Assembly (NCBI RefSeq): GCF_009911795.1
Contig: NZ_CP047898.1
Span: 1,798,001 to 1,862,000, forward strand
Direction: 5' to 3'
Origin: Pseudarthrobacter psychrotolerans
GTDB taxonomy: Bacteria > Actinomycetota > Actinomycetes > Actinomycetales > Micrococcaceae
DNA: 64,000 nt
Made by a program: the position numbers and the translations under genes. Shown piece by piece: positions 51,626 through 61,372 of the stretch. How positions within the stretch are numbered: position 1 is the first letter of the stretch; every line of letters starts with the position of its first letter. The notes under the pieces were generated by a model. That model saw only the letters and a list, made by a program, of their open reading frames with translations. It did no database searches and was not told the origin of the DNA.

Positions 51626-51716
51626 TAGGAAAGTGTCGCATCGAAGTACGCCACTGCCGGTCACGGCGCCGCGATCCTCGCGGATCGGCCTTCCCTGCCG
51701 TCCGCCGCGGCGCCTT

Positions 51717-53939
51717 TCACCACATGTATCCGTCGTCGCGGGCATGCCGGATAGCAGCGCCGGAAAGGACGCCCTGGACGATGTTGCCGTGCGCGGAGCT
51801 CGTGATCACCTGCAGGCCGTGCTCCGCTCCCACGTCTCGCAGCTCCCTCAGTAACGTTTCGACGTTGGACGGGTTGACCTCCTCCCGCGCGAGGGAGTCA
51901 ATAATGAGCAGCCCCGGGTGGCGGCCGACGCCGGCGAGCGACCCGACCTGCAATAGCCCGATCACAACAGCGATTTTCAGGCGGAGCCGTTCCCCCTCGG
52001 TCAGCTTCCCGAAGTTCTCCTTTTTCCCGCCCTTGACCACGGGCAGGTGAGCGTTGCCCTTGAGCGTCGCCCGCTCCAACTGATCGATACCGAGATGCCG
52101 TCCGAGCGCCGTGACACGCTCGCTGACGAGGTCAAGCAGGGCCTGCTGTTCCAAGTCACGTCGTTTCGTCGCCACTTTCTCGGCGATGCCGACGATTCGC
52201 ACCCGCTCCTCCTGGTCGGGGAAGCCATCGCCAGGGGTGGTCGGCTCTGCGCGTTCCATGAGGCGGCCCCGAACGGTGGCGAGGTCGCGTTCCAGATCGC
52301 GCCTGCGGGCGGGGTCGCCTCCATTGGCCGAAATTGCCGCAACCGCCTCATCATGGAGGGAGCGGGCAAGGTCCCGTTCGAGGACCACTTTGTCGTGATT
52401 CTGGTCTGCCTTAGTGACCAGGCGCGCCAGCACCGCGGTTCGCGCTCGCGCCTCCTCGACATCGTCGAGCTCGTCGTCGTCGTCGTCGTCCATGGTGACG
52501 ACGTCGCCACCGCTATCGGCGCCCTCGGAACCGACCGTTTGGCCGACGGGGGCCGCCTGCTGCTTGGTCGGCGTCGGCTCCGCGATCGGTGAGTCGCAGA
52601 TGGAGCAGCTTCCCTCTTGTTCGCGTTTCCACCGTGCCTCGTCTACTGCTCCGTCACAGCGTGGGCAGCACGACGGTTTGAGGGAGTGCCAGAAGCGTTT
52701 GGTGACGGCCGCCTCGACGAGCGCAAGCTCGTCCGCTTCGGCGTCTTGGAGCTCGCGTTCGAGGCGCCCGTATTCGCGGGCGTAGTTTAAGACAGACTGC
52801 TCGGACCGGGCGAGAGCATCGGCGGTGTTCAACGCGTGGGTTAGTACTGCGTCTATGTACTCGGCCGTGGATGCAGCCGGGAATGCTGCGAGTTCAGTTT
52901 CGATTCGGGCTTCCTCCTCGCGGAGCGCGTCGACGCCCGAGACACGAGCCTGTTCGTCCTTCGACCGCCTCCGGCGGAGCCCCGCAAGTAGCCCCTCGAT
53001 TTCCTGCTTCCGGGTCCGCGCGGCAAGGGTTGCAGGCCCCCAGCTGGCGCCGAGATAGGTCTGCAGGATGGCGGTGGCCAGCTGGGGCGTCTCGCCGAGG
53101 ACGGACTTGATGCTCGGATTTGTGATGACGAGGGCTTGGGACCACAACGGCCACGCGTGCTTGATGACCTTGCCATCCTCAGCATCCAGGCCCTTAGGGT
53201 TCCTCTGCCATGCTTCGATCGCTTCGAAGCCGAGGGACGTCATCATCACATCCGAGACGACAGCGGTGAAGCTGCGGTCATCTCCGAACTGGCCCAGCGA
53301 CACGGCACCGGCGTCCAGCAGGGTGGCAACAAGATTCTCGATAGCTTCGCCCCGCTGACCGGTCACTGAGGCGTCACCGTCGTCCAGCATCTCATAGTCG
53401 CGAAACAATGATGCGGCCGCGGTGGTCGCGGCGAGGGCTCCCAAGTCGACGTCGGCCCAATTAACAGTCTGCCCGGTGGCGAGGCGCAGGATGCGTCCCG
53501 ACGGCACTCCCTCATGGACAGCCCAGGCGACCAGGATTCTCTGGCCGTCGATCGTGAAGAGCGCCGCGACCTGGTGGGTCCACGAGCGCACGTCGCCCTG
53601 CAGCTCCGTTTGCCCACGCAACGCCCACAGCAGATAGTTGATGATGCTCGACTTGCCCGCATCGTTCTTCCCAGCCGACACGTACGCAGTGATCTCTGGG
53701 GAGAGCTCGTGGGTGAACGAGTAGGGCGTAAAAACCCTGACCGTGTCGTCATTGGAGGGCGAGGTGTTCTTTACCCCCGCGAAATGGAGTGCCTCAACGC
53801 GGAGATGTCGTGGGGCTGGAAGCATCCTGACGCCGGGAATCCTGCCGTCGGCGAGCACGTCGCGGACAAGTTCAATGTCGACGGCCGCCTCGACGGCGAT
53901 TTCGTCTTCCCAGTCATGAGTGTCAGATGGCGATGTCAT
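51717..53939 (-). CDS. Rad50/SMC-like ABC ATPase with zinc hook
   Basis: 740 residues. Walker A SAGKNDAGKSSIINYLLW (residues 88-105), coiled-coil arms about 305-420 and 500-615, a four-Cys apex CPRC (425-428) / CSIC (445-448), an acidic linker (DDDDDDELDD), signature KLTEGERLRLKIAVV (645-659), Walker B LLIID (677-681) and a His near 717. This is the build of DNA-sensing SMC-like ATPases in anti-phage ABC-three-component and Lamassu systems. ATG 53939 overlaps the stop of the small upstream gene. Confidence 0.85.
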   Translation of the reverse strand: MTSPSDTHDWEDEIAVEAAVDIELVRDVLADGRIPGVRMLPAPRHLRVEALHFAGVKNTSPSNDDTVRVFTPYSFTHELSPEITAYVSAGKNDAGKSSIINYLLWALRGQTELQGDVRSWTHQVAALFTIDGQRILVAWAVHEGVPSGRILRLATGQTVNWADVDLGALAATTAAASLFRDYEMLDDGDASVTGQRGEAIENLVATLLDAGAVSLGQFGDDRSFTAVVSDVMMTSLGFEAIEAWQRNPKGLDAEDGKVIKHAWPLWSQALVITNPSIKSVLGETPQLATAILQTYLGASWGPATLAARTRKQEIEGLLAGLRRRRSKDEQARVSGVDALREEEARIETELAAFPAASTAEYIDAVLTHALNTADALARSEQSVLNYAREYGRLERELQDAEADELALVEAAVTKRFWHSLKPSCCPRCDGAVDEARWKREQEGSCSICDSPIAEPTPTKQQAAPVGQTVGSEGADSGGDVVTMDDDDDDELDDVEEARARTAVLARLVTKADQNHDKVVLERDLARSLHDEAVAAISANGGDPARRRDLERDLATVRGRLMERAEPTTPGDGFPDQEERVRIVGIAEKVATKRRDLEQQALLDLVSERVTALGRHLGIDQLERATLKGNAHLPVVKGGKKENFGKLTEGERLRLKIAVVIGLLQVGSLAGVGRHPGLLIIDSLAREEVNPSNVETLLRELRDVGAEHGLQVITSSAHGNIVQGVLSGAAIRHARDDGYMW

Positions 53940-54652
53940 GCCGTGGCAACCTTGTTCGTGTCGTCGAGAAGAGCGAATCCGAGCTCATCCGCGCGAACGA
54001 GCACGCGGTCGAGGATTGGTGGGATAAGAGATCCGTGGTCAGCGTCCTTGTACTCGGGATGCATGTACTGGCGGCGGCGCGCGCGGGCGCCCTGGGCGGC
54101 ATCCGCGAGCAGCATGATCGCGGCGGCTTGCTCGTCATACCACCGCAATTCCGGGATCCCCGCACGCATCTTCTGAAGCGTCTCGCGGCCCGACCGAAGG
54201 AGGAAGTAGTCTCGGCGCGTCTTTCCGCCGGACTCCCCGTTTCGGCGATGGGCGATCTGCCCGTACGTTTTCAGGATCGACAGGGCGTTGTCTACCCGAT
54301 CGTACGCACCGTACAGGTACCTCGACATCGGATAGCGATGCAATGACGGGGCACCGCCGGACAGCATCCTCTGAAGGTGCGGCTGCACCTCGTCGAAAGT
54401 CAGAAGACCGTCCTCGTAGTCGGTCATCAGGTCGCCGGCAAGGTAGTCGGGGTTCCGCAGCCAGAAGTCGAGCTTCTCAAGTCGCGTTAACGATGCCACT
54501 TTGGACACCGCATCCAGTCCCTGAGGCGGCGCGGTGATGGGGTCACCTAGGACGTCAAGGATGATCAGTAGCCGGGTCGCGGTTTGGCTCGGCGAACCGC
54601 CCGCGTTCCGCGCTCCTGCATGCTGAATCCGTGCATTATCGTCTATCGCCAA
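53936..54652 (-). CDS. middle-component-like helical/wHTH protein of the ABC system
   Basis: 238 residues: SQTATRLLIILDVLGDPITAPPQGLDAVSKVASLTRLEKLDFWLRNPDYL, then LHRYPMSRYLYGAYDRVDNALSILKTYGQIAHRR and RRDYFLLRSGRETLQKMRAGIPELRWYDEQAAAIMLLADA. The order (short winged-helix-like module, then long helices), the size and the ATGA overlap with the SMC-like gene match the middle components of ABC-three-component systems. Assignment by architecture; no database check was possible. First gene of the unit. Confidence 0.65.
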   Translation of the reverse strand: MAIDDNARIQHAGARNAGGSPSQTATRLLIILDVLGDPITAPPQGLDAVSKVASLTRLEKLDFWLRNPDYLAGDLMTDYEDGLLTFDEVQPHLQRMLSGGAPSLHRYPMSRYLYGAYDRVDNALSILKTYGQIAHRRNGESGGKTRRDYFLLRSGRETLQKMRAGIPELRWYDEQAAAIMLLADAAQGARARRRQYMHPEYKDADHGSLIPPILDRVLVRADELGFALLDDTNKVATA

Positions 54653-55157
54653 CTAATGCTCCCCCAAAGCTCTATGTAGTACGTGTCCCACTCTGTCAAG
54701 ACTACCTGCCCTTCGGGAACGCACGCGGGTACCCCAAACGGGGGATGCTAAGCGCGGCGAAGGGTACGCGCGCCGCACCCTTGGTCCAAGCGAGCATGTC
54801 AGCCGGGCCGTCAATTCATGAGTTAAGATCGTCAGCCAAGACGACTTGGCGGGTCGAAACGCCGTGGAGATACGTCTCCACCACCACCGCATAGAGGGCC
54901 TGGTGGACGCGGTCGCTCGAGCAGCGCGGGGAAGAGCTATCCCTGGCGCAGCTTCGGGGCCCGCGAGTATGGACCTCGGGAACGCAACTGCATCGTCGCC
55001 GGTTCAAACGCAACTGCGGAGTCGAGCCATGCGTCTGCCAGCTGTCCATGACCCTCTGCCACAAAACGGAGGTATGCACCCACTATTAGTGAGTTCGTCA
55101 AAGAGTGACGGTCCGGAAAGTCTGAGACCTCTTGGTCAAGAGTCAGCGGTCATGAGA
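54653..55157. other. gene-free junction between the defence unit and core genes
   Basis: About 500 bases without a supported gene. It must hold the promoter of the three-gene unit. ACGCAACTGC occurs twice (about 54979 and 55008). No tRNA could be folded. It marks the border between accessory DNA and the housekeeping block. Confidence 0.4.
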
Positions 55158-56267
55158 CTACTTCTTGCCTTGGCTCGCAGACGTTATTCCGTGACGGAAC
55201 TCCACTACATCGCCGTCAGCCATCACGTATTCTTTGCCTTCAATCCGGACCTTGCCGCGGGACTTGGCTTCAGCCATCGACCCGGCCTCGATGAGGTCAT
55301 TGAAGGAAACCACTTCGGCCTTGATGAAGCCGCGCTGGAAGTCGCTGTGGATGACGCCGGCGGCCTGCGGCGCGGTGTCGCCCTGGTGGATGGTCCAGGC
55401 GCGTGTTTCCTTCGGACCGGCCGTGAGGTAGGTCTGGAGCCCCAGGGTGTGGAAGCCGACGCGCGCCAACTGGTCGAGGCCGGACTCGTCCTGGCCGTTC
55501 ATTTCCAGCATTTCGCGCGCCTCCTCCTCGTCCAGCTCCACAAGGTCGGATTCGAGCTTCGCGTCGAGGAAGATGGCGTCCGCGGGGGCCACCAGGGCCC
55601 GCAGCTCGTCCTGCTTCTCCGGGCTGCCCAGGATGCCTTCGTCGGCGTTGAAGACATAGATGAACGGCTTGGCGGTCAGGAGGCTGAGCTCCTTGAGGTG
55701 CTCCATCTCCAGCTTGTCGCTCTTGATCGAGGCGAAGATGGTGTCGCCGCGTTCCAGGACCGACTGCGCGGCCTTGATGGCTGCCAGCTCGGCGGCTTCC
55801 CGCTTCTTGATCTTGACTTCTTTTTCGATCCGGGGAATCGCATTTTCGATGGTCTGAAGGTCAGCCAGGATCAGCTCGGTATTGATGGTTTCCATATCCG
55901 AACGGGGATCCACCTTGCCGTCCACGTGGATGACGTCGGGATCATCAAACACCCGGACCACCTGGACGATAGCCTCGGCCTCACGGATGTTGGCAAGGAA
56001 CTTGTTGCCCAGGCCTTCGCCCTCCGATGCGCCCTTCACGATTCCGGCGATGTCCACGAAGGACACCGGGGCGGGCAGGAGCCGCTGCGAGCCAAAGATG
56101 TCCGCCAGCTGCTGGAGCCGGGGATCCGGCAGGTTCACGACGCCGACATTGGGTTCGATGGTAGCGAACGGATAGTTCGCAGCCAGCACCTGATTCCGGG
56201 TCAGTGCGTTGAAAAGAGTTGATTTGCCGACGTTGGGCAGTCCGACGATGCCAATAGTAAGAGCCAC
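55158..56267 (-). CDS. ychF: ribosome-binding ATPase/GTPase YchF
   Basis: 369 residues from GTG 56267 (ATG 56273 also possible): [22 protein letters not shown] (G1), [24 protein letters not shown] (G3), and the usual Asn-rich NADE in place of NKxD, which explains ATP preference. Coiled-coil middle ([21 protein letters not shown]) and C-terminal TGS domain ([46 protein letters not shown]). Obg-family translation-associated factor. Divergent from rmuC. Confidence 0.95.
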   Translation of the reverse strand: MALTIGIVGLPNVGKSTLFNALTRNQVLAANYPFATIEPNVGVVNLPDPRLQQLADIFGSQRLLPAPVSFVDIAGIVKGASEGEGLGNKFLANIREAEAIVQVVRVFDDPDVIHVDGKVDPRSDMETINTELILADLQTIENAIPRIEKEVKIKKREAAELAAIKAAQSVLERGDTIFASIKSDKLEMEHLKELSLLTAKPFIYVFNADEGILGSPEKQDELRALVAPADAIFLDAKLESDLVELDEEEAREMLEMNGQDESGLDQLARVGFHTLGLQTYLTAGPKETRAWTIHQGDTAPQAAGVIHSDFQRGFIKAEVVSFNDLIEAGSMAEAKSRGKVRIEGKEYVMADGDVVEFRHGITSASQGKK

Positions 56268-56397
56268 GAGCATTGATTCTACCGGTTGCCGGACACCTGG
56301 GCCCCAGGCGGTCCACTGCAGTGCCGCACGTTGGTGGAACGGGTGCTCGAATATGTCGCTTCCGTAAATTGTCACAGGGTCATGCAACAGTGAGGAT

Positions 56398-57606
56398 ATG
56401 GATGCTTTAGCCCTGATTCTTGCCCTGTTGATGCTGCTGGTGGGTGCCGTCGCCGGCGCCGCCACCGCCTACTTTTTCTTGCGCCGGCACAGTCGTGCCC
56501 TGGAGGAAGACTTCGACGCCGTCTCGTCGCGTCTTTCCGAGGTCAGCGCCCAGTTCGCCGCCGCAGACGCGGAACGCCGCCTCCTTTCCCTGCAGAACCG
56601 GGAGCTGGGCGAGTCCCGCAACCAGGACGGGAGCGTGCTCCGCGCACTCGCCCCGGTGGCGGAAAAGCTGACCGCGGTGCAGCAGCAGGTGGCCCTGTTG
56701 GAACGCGACCGTCTCGAACAGTACGGCCAGCTGGCCCAGCAACTGCAGGAAGCCCGGCTTTCCGATGCCCAGCTGATCCGCTCCACGCACGCCCTCGAGT
56801 CAGCCCTGCGTTCCAACAGTGCGCGGGGACAGTGGGGCGAAGTTCAATTGCGCCGCGTGGTTGAAGCATCGGGCATGCTCAAGCACGTCGATTTTCTGGA
56901 GCAGGTCCACAGCGCCGGGACCGATTCAGCGGTCCGCCCCGACCTGGTAGTCCAGCTTCCCGGCCAGAAGCAGCTGGTGGTGGACGCCAAGGTGCCGTTG
57001 TCCTCGTATCTGGAGGCCCAGGAGCTGGGTGCGCGTCAGGATTCGGGCACAGCTGGGAATCCCGGCAACCAGCAATCCCTGCTGGCCGCCCACGCCAAGG
57101 CGCTGCGGGCACACGTGGACTCGCTGAGTAACAAGAAGTATTGGGACATCCCCGGGAACTCCCCCGAGCTGGTGATCTGCTTCCTGCCGGCCGAATCCAT
57201 CCTGGCTGCCGCCTTGACGGCCGATGCGACGCTGTTGGACCACGCGCTCTCGAGGAATGTGGTTCTCGCCTCGCCAAGTACGCTGCTCGCAGTGCTCAAA
57301 TCGGTGGCCTTCACGTGGCGCCAGGATGTGCTGACGGACAGTGCGCGCGAATTGTTTGACCTCGCCCGTCAGCTGTACGAACGCATGGGAACGCTCGGGG
57401 ACAACGTGGGCAAGCTGGGCTCGTCCCTGAAGTCTTCGGTGGACCGCTACAACTCCCTGATCGGCACCCTGGAAGCGCGGATCCTGCCCACCGCACGGAA
57501 GCTCAATGCCATGGATGAATCCGGGCTGCTTACTCCGCCAGCGCTTGAGGTCACGCCGCGTTCGCTGGCGGCCCCGGAGTTTCAGCAGGACGAGGCAGCC
57601 GCCTGA
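56398..57606 (+). CDS. rmuC: DNA recombination protein RmuC
   Basis: 402 residues. N-terminal membrane anchor (ALILALLMLLVGAVAGAATAYFFLRR), a coiled coil to about residue 135, then the RmuC nuclease-like domain: RGQWGEVQLRRVVEASGMLKHVDF, VRPDLVVQLPGQKQLVVDAKVPLSSYLEA, LVICFLPAESILAAAL, FTWRQDVLTDSARE. The D...(V)DAK pattern fits a PD-(D/E)xK fold. Limits inversions at short repeats in E. coli. Convergent with ispH. Confidence 0.95.
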   Translation: MDALALILALLMLLVGAVAGAATAYFFLRRHSRALEEDFDAVSSRLSEVSAQFAAADAERRLLSLQNRELGESRNQDGSVLRALAPVAEKLTAVQQQVALLERDRLEQYGQLAQQLQEARLSDAQLIRSTHALESALRSNSARGQWGEVQLRRVVEASGMLKHVDFLEQVHSAGTDSAVRPDLVVQLPGQKQLVVDAKVPLSSYLEAQELGARQDSGTAGNPGNQQSLLAAHAKALRAHVDSLSNKKYWDIPGNSPELVICFLPAESILAAALTADATLLDHALSRNVVLASPSTLLAVLKSVAFTWRQDVLTDSARELFDLARQLYERMGTLGDNVGKLGSSLKSSVDRYNSLIGTLEARILPTARKLNAMDESGLLTPPALEVTPRSLAAPEFQQDEAAA

Positions 57607-57627
57607 CGCTTGGCTGGCGGGGGCCGG

Positions 57628-58707
57628 TCAGTCGCGGGACCGGCGTCCGCCGAGCGCCCGGCTGACGTCTCCGGCTTCCTTCAGGGTTGCACGGAGCTCC
57701 TTGGGCAACGAGAAAAGGAGGTCTTCTTCGGCCGTGACAACTTCTTCCACGGAGCCATACCCGTAGTCGGCCAACAGTCGCAGGACGTCAGTGACCAGGA
57801 TTTCCGGCACAGAAGCCCCTGACGTGACTCCGACGGTTGCCACGCCTTCAAACCACGCTTCGTCCACTTCGTTGGCGAAGTCCACGCGGTAGGAGGCCTT
57901 GGCACCGTACTCCAGTGCGACTTCCACCAGGCGGACCGAGTTCGAGGAGTTGGCCGATCCCACCACAATGACCAGGTCAGCCTGGGGGGAGATCTTCTTG
58001 ATGGCCACCTGACGGTTGGTGGTGGCGTAGCAGATGTCGTCGCTGGGCGGATCCTGCAGGGTGGGGAACCGGGCCTTCAGCAGGCGGACCGTTTCCATGG
58101 TCTCGTCCACGCTGAGGGTGGTCTGGGACAGCCAGATGACCTTTTCGGGATCCCTAACGGTTACCTTGTCCACTTCGTGCGGACCGTTGATGATCTGAAT
58201 ATGTTCCGGGGCCTCGCCTGCGGTGCCTTCCACTTCCTCGTGACCGTCGTGGCCGATCAGCAGGATGTCGAAGTCGTCCTTGGCGAACCTCACGGCTTCC
58301 TTATGAACCTTCGTGACGAGCGGGCAGGTGGCGTCAATGGTGCGCAGCCCGCGGTCCTCTGCGGACTGGACGACGGCGGGTGATACCCCGTGGGCGGAAA
58401 AGATCACCAGGGCGCCTTCCGGGACCTCATCCGTCTCATCGACGAAGATGGCACCCTGTGCTTCCAGCGAGCTCACCACGTGGACGTTGTGCACGATCTG
58501 CTTCCGGACATACACCGGCGGACCGTAGTGCTCCAAGGCCTTCTCGACGGCGATCACGGCCCTGTCCACGCCGGCGCAATAGCCGCGGGGCGCAGCCAAG
58601 AGCACCTTCTTGGGACCGGTCACCGGAGCCGCGGCGGCTACCTCCTCAGGCGAGCGCCGCCTGCGCGGGACAGTTGGCATCGAGAGGGACACAGCTGAGG
58701 AAGTCAT
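57628..58707 (-). CDS. ispH: 4-hydroxy-3-methylbut-2-enyl diphosphate reductase
   Basis: 359 residues, last step of the MEP isoprenoid pathway (HMBPP to IPP and DMAPP). The three cluster cysteines are present: [11 protein letters not shown] (Cys44), [14 protein letters not shown] (Cys128) and [11 protein letters not shown] (Cys226); the conserved His residues in FSAHGVSP and LIGHDGHEE and SANSSNS are intact. The start may lie a few codons downstream; the first ~30 residues are variable. Confidence 0.97.
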   Translation of the reverse strand: MTSSAVSLSMPTVPRRRRSPEEVAAAAPVTGPKKVLLAAPRGYCAGVDRAVIAVEKALEHYGPPVYVRKQIVHNVHVVSSLEAQGAIFVDETDEVPEGALVIFSAHGVSPAVVQSAEDRGLRTIDATCPLVTKVHKEAVRFAKDDFDILLIGHDGHEEVEGTAGEAPEHIQIINGPHEVDKVTVRDPEKVIWLSQTTLSVDETMETVRLLKARFPTLQDPPSDDICYATTNRQVAIKKISPQADLVIVVGSANSSNSVRLVEVALEYGAKASYRVDFANEVDEAWFEGVATVGVTSGASVPEILVTDVLRLLADYGYGSVEEVVTAEEDLLFSLPKELRATLKEAGDVSRALGGRRSRD

Positions 58708-58716
58708 CTCTCCATG

Positions 58717-59607
58717 CTACCGGGTTGAGGGCCGCCGCCCCGGCGAGGCGATCCGGATCACAAGTGCCGCCGCGACCAGCACAGCGCCGGTTATCGCGGC
58801 ACCACCGACCCACGATTGGAAGCTGGTGGAAGCAGCCGCCACAAACGCATCCTTGAACATGTCCGAAAGCCCATTGCCGCTCGCCGCCCCCACTACAGCG
58901 TCCCTGGCGAGTTGCGAGCCGGCAGACCACAGGCCGGCCAGTGCCAGCGCCGCAAGGCCCACCGCGAAAACCACTGACCAGCGACGGCGGGCGGAAACCA
59001 GGGCAAGCGCAAAGGCGATGCCCGCCCCGATGGCAAGCGAGTAGCCGAGCGGCGCGTAGGCGGTCACCTTCTCGACCAGCTGGCGCTGTTCCGGCTCTCC
59101 AACGTTGACCAGGGTCTGCTCCGGCGCAGTCAGCGGCAGTCCCGTGGTGCGCGCGAGCTCCTCCGTCGCCAGGCCTACCAGGGGTGCCACGTCCAAGGTG
59201 AGCGACGACGGGGAGTCGGGTTCGGCAGGAACAGCTGCGGAGCCTGCGAAACTGAGCCGGTGGCTTTTCCGAAGTGTCTCTTCCCAGGCCGCAGGGTAGC
59301 CGGGCAATCCTGTGAGGGAACCGGCTGCTGCCTCCAGCACTGGCTTGACCAGACCAGCCAGGGCATCCGGAATGGCCCGTGTATCGATGGTACCCACAGC
59401 GGCCGCGGCGAGCCGCTGCTGGAATTCTGCGTCCTGCCCCAGCGGAGCAGCAAGCGCCACGAAGCCATCCTCCTGGACCACATTGCGGTCAAGCCAGATG
59501 GCGGGAACGGCGAGGGCAGACAGTAAGAAGCACAGGACGACGGCGACGGCTGAAACGAAGGTACGCAAGAACAGATCCTCAAAGGTTGGCGGCGGCACAG
59601 CCATCAT
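58717..59607 (-). CDS. hypothetical membrane protein with large external loop
   Basis: 296 residues. TM1 LRTFVSAVAVVLCFLLSALAVPAIWL, an external domain of ~150 residues (WLDRNVVQEDGFVALAAPLGQDAEFQQRL, VGEPEQRQLVEKV), then three helices (LGYSLAIGAGIAFALALVS, WSVVFAVGLAALALAGLW, AAITGAVLVAAALVIRIA). This is the layout of a membrane family common in Arthrobacter. Ends nine bases upstream of ispH on the same strand, so they may share a transcript. Confidence 0.8.
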   Translation of the reverse strand: MMAVPPPTFEDLFLRTFVSAVAVVLCFLLSALAVPAIWLDRNVVQEDGFVALAAPLGQDAEFQQRLAAAAVGTIDTRAIPDALAGLVKPVLEAAAGSLTGLPGYPAAWEETLRKSHRLSFAGSAAVPAEPDSPSSLTLDVAPLVGLATEELARTTGLPLTAPEQTLVNVGEPEQRQLVEKVTAYAPLGYSLAIGAGIAFALALVSARRRWSVVFAVGLAALALAGLWSAGSQLARDAVVGAASGNGLSDMFKDAFVAAASTSFQSWVGGAAITGAVLVAAALVIRIASPGRRPSTR

Positions 59608-59803
59608 AAGGCTGGTGTCTGGACAAAGAATGTCAGTCTCGGGTGATACAGCTTATGGATAAGGTTGGATGGCAACCGCCAGCTCACCGGCAACCCAGCT
59701 CACCAGCAGCCATGTGACTGACAGCCGCCATTGAAACACGAACCGCCACCTGCCGAACAAAGGACAGCAATGCCGCCACCCACAGCTTCCCGGGGCAGCG
59801 GAC

Positions 59804-61129
59804 ATGTCTGAACAGGCCGCCCTGCCAGGCACTGCTGCCACCACGCTGCCTGCCACAGCCGCTGAGACCAGCCCGGACAATCCATGGCCGCTGCAGTTGC
59901 TGTCCCAGAAACTCAAAGCCCACATCGACCGCACGCCGTCGGCGTGGGTGGAGGGCCAGGTCATTGAACTGAACCGCCGCGGCGGCAACGCGTACCTCAC
60001 CCTCCGGGACGTGGACGCGGAAGTTTCACTGCCGGCGTCGGTCTGGACCAAGGTCCTGGACCGCCAGAACATGCCCCTGGAGCGTGGCTCCCGCGTGGTG
60101 GCCTTGCTCAAGCCGGAGTTCTGGCTGAAGACCGGCCGGCTCAATATGCAGGTCAGGGACATCAGGCCTGTAGGGCTTGGCGATCTGCTGGCGCGGATCG
60201 AACGGTTGCGCCAGGCCCTCTCCGCAGAGGGGCTGTTCGCCGATTCCCGGAAGAAACCGCTGCCGCTGCTCCCCCACCGTATCGGCCTGATCACCGGACG
60301 GGACTCCGACGCCAAAAAAGACGTCGTCCAGAACGCCGCACTGCGCTGGCCCGCCGTCGAATTCGAGATCCGGGAGGTGGCGGTCCAGGGCAACACCGCC
60401 GTCGCGCAGATCATCCGCGCCCTTCAGGAGCTGGACGGACGCCCCGACGTGGACGTCATTGTCATCGCCCGCGGCGGCGGAGCCTTGGAGGACCTGCTGC
60501 CTTTCAACAGCGAGGAACTGATCCGTGCCGTGGCGGCCGCGGCCACCCCTGTGGTCAGCGCCATCGGACATGAGGCAGACCGCCCCCTTCTCGACGACGT
60601 GGCGGACCTCCGCGCGTCCACACCCACCGATGCTGCCAAGCGGATCGTGCCTGACGTTGCCGAGGAACTGGCCGGCGTGCGCCAGGCGCGGGAGCACCTG
60701 CGCCGGAGCATCGGCAGGCTCGTGGACAGGGAATCGGACCGGTTGTCTGCACTCCATTCCCGGCCGGTACTGGCCACCCCCGAGGTAATGGTCACCGGAC
60801 GCGCGGAGGAAGTCGAACGCCTGCTGCGGAGATCATCGGCCGCCGTCAGTTCAACGGTGGTGCGGGCGGCTGACCAACTGGTTCATCTGCAGGCCCAGGT
60901 CCGCGCCCTGTCACCGCAAAAGACGCTGGACCGCGGGTACGCCGTGGTGGAACTGGCCAACGGCCGGCCGGCACGTGGCACAGAACCTGCCGGCCACGCT
61001 GTGGTCCGCGCACCTTCGGAGGCGCCGTCAGGAACTGCATTGTCCGTACGCGTGGCCCAGGGCCTGTTCGGCGCCACATCCACTGGGGAACTTCAACAAG
61101 GAGAAACACATGCCCGAGACAAAGCCTGA
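59804..61129 (+). CDS. xseA: exodeoxyribonuclease VII large subunit
   Basis: 441 residues. N-terminal OB fold ([39 protein letters not shown]), catalytic domain ([78 protein letters not shown]) and a coiled C-terminus with [10 protein letters not shown]. Degrades single-stranded DNA with XseB. xseB starts 20 bases before its stop. Confidence 0.96.
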   Translation: MSEQAALPGTAATTLPATAAETSPDNPWPLQLLSQKLKAHIDRTPSAWVEGQVIELNRRGGNAYLTLRDVDAEVSLPASVWTKVLDRQNMPLERGSRVVALLKPEFWLKTGRLNMQVRDIRPVGLGDLLARIERLRQALSAEGLFADSRKKPLPLLPHRIGLITGRDSDAKKDVVQNAALRWPAVEFEIREVAVQGNTAVAQIIRALQELDGRPDVDVIVIARGGGALEDLLPFNSEELIRAVAAAATPVVSAIGHEADRPLLDDVADLRASTPTDAAKRIVPDVAEELAGVRQAREHLRRSIGRLVDRESDRLSALHSRPVLATPEVMVTGRAEEVERLLRRSSAAVSSTVVRAADQLVHLQAQVRALSPQKTLDRGYAVVELANGRPARGTEPAGHAVVRAPSEAPSGTALSVRVAQGLFGATSTGELQQGETHARDKA

Positions 61130-61328
61130 CCCGGAAATCCAAGCCCTGAGCTACGAGGAAGCCCGCGAACAGCTGGTCCAGGTGGTGGGGAAACTCGAGG
61201 CGGGCGGCGCCAGCCTTGAGGAATCCCTGGCACTGTGGGAACGCGGCGAGGCCCTGGCAAAGCGCTGCGAGGAGTGGCTGGAGGGCGCCCGCAAGCGGCT
61301 CGCCGCCGCCCGCGACCAGCCGCTCTGA
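61110..61328 (+). CDS. xseB: exodeoxyribonuclease VII small subunit
   Basis: 72 residues from ATG 61110 with AAGGAG seven bases upstream. [45 protein letters not shown] is the complete two-helix XseB motif. Overlaps xseA by 20 bases, as usual. Convergent with the PPK2 gene. Confidence 0.96.
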   Translation: MPETKPDPEIQALSYEEAREQLVQVVGKLEAGGASLEESLALWERGEALAKRCEEWLEGARKRLAAARDQPL

Positions 61329-61372
61329 CCAGCCCTGCATCGCGGGACAACGGGCCGACTCAGCTGATGGTG

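Noticed and set aside
54960..55030. Possible tRNA because of gccggttcaaacgc
   Set aside because: Only the T-loop-like string fits; no acceptor, D or anticodon stems could be paired around it.
54846..56222. Long plus-strand ORF (458 codons)
   Set aside because: Antisense shadow of ychF; no ribosome site and no protein-family pattern.
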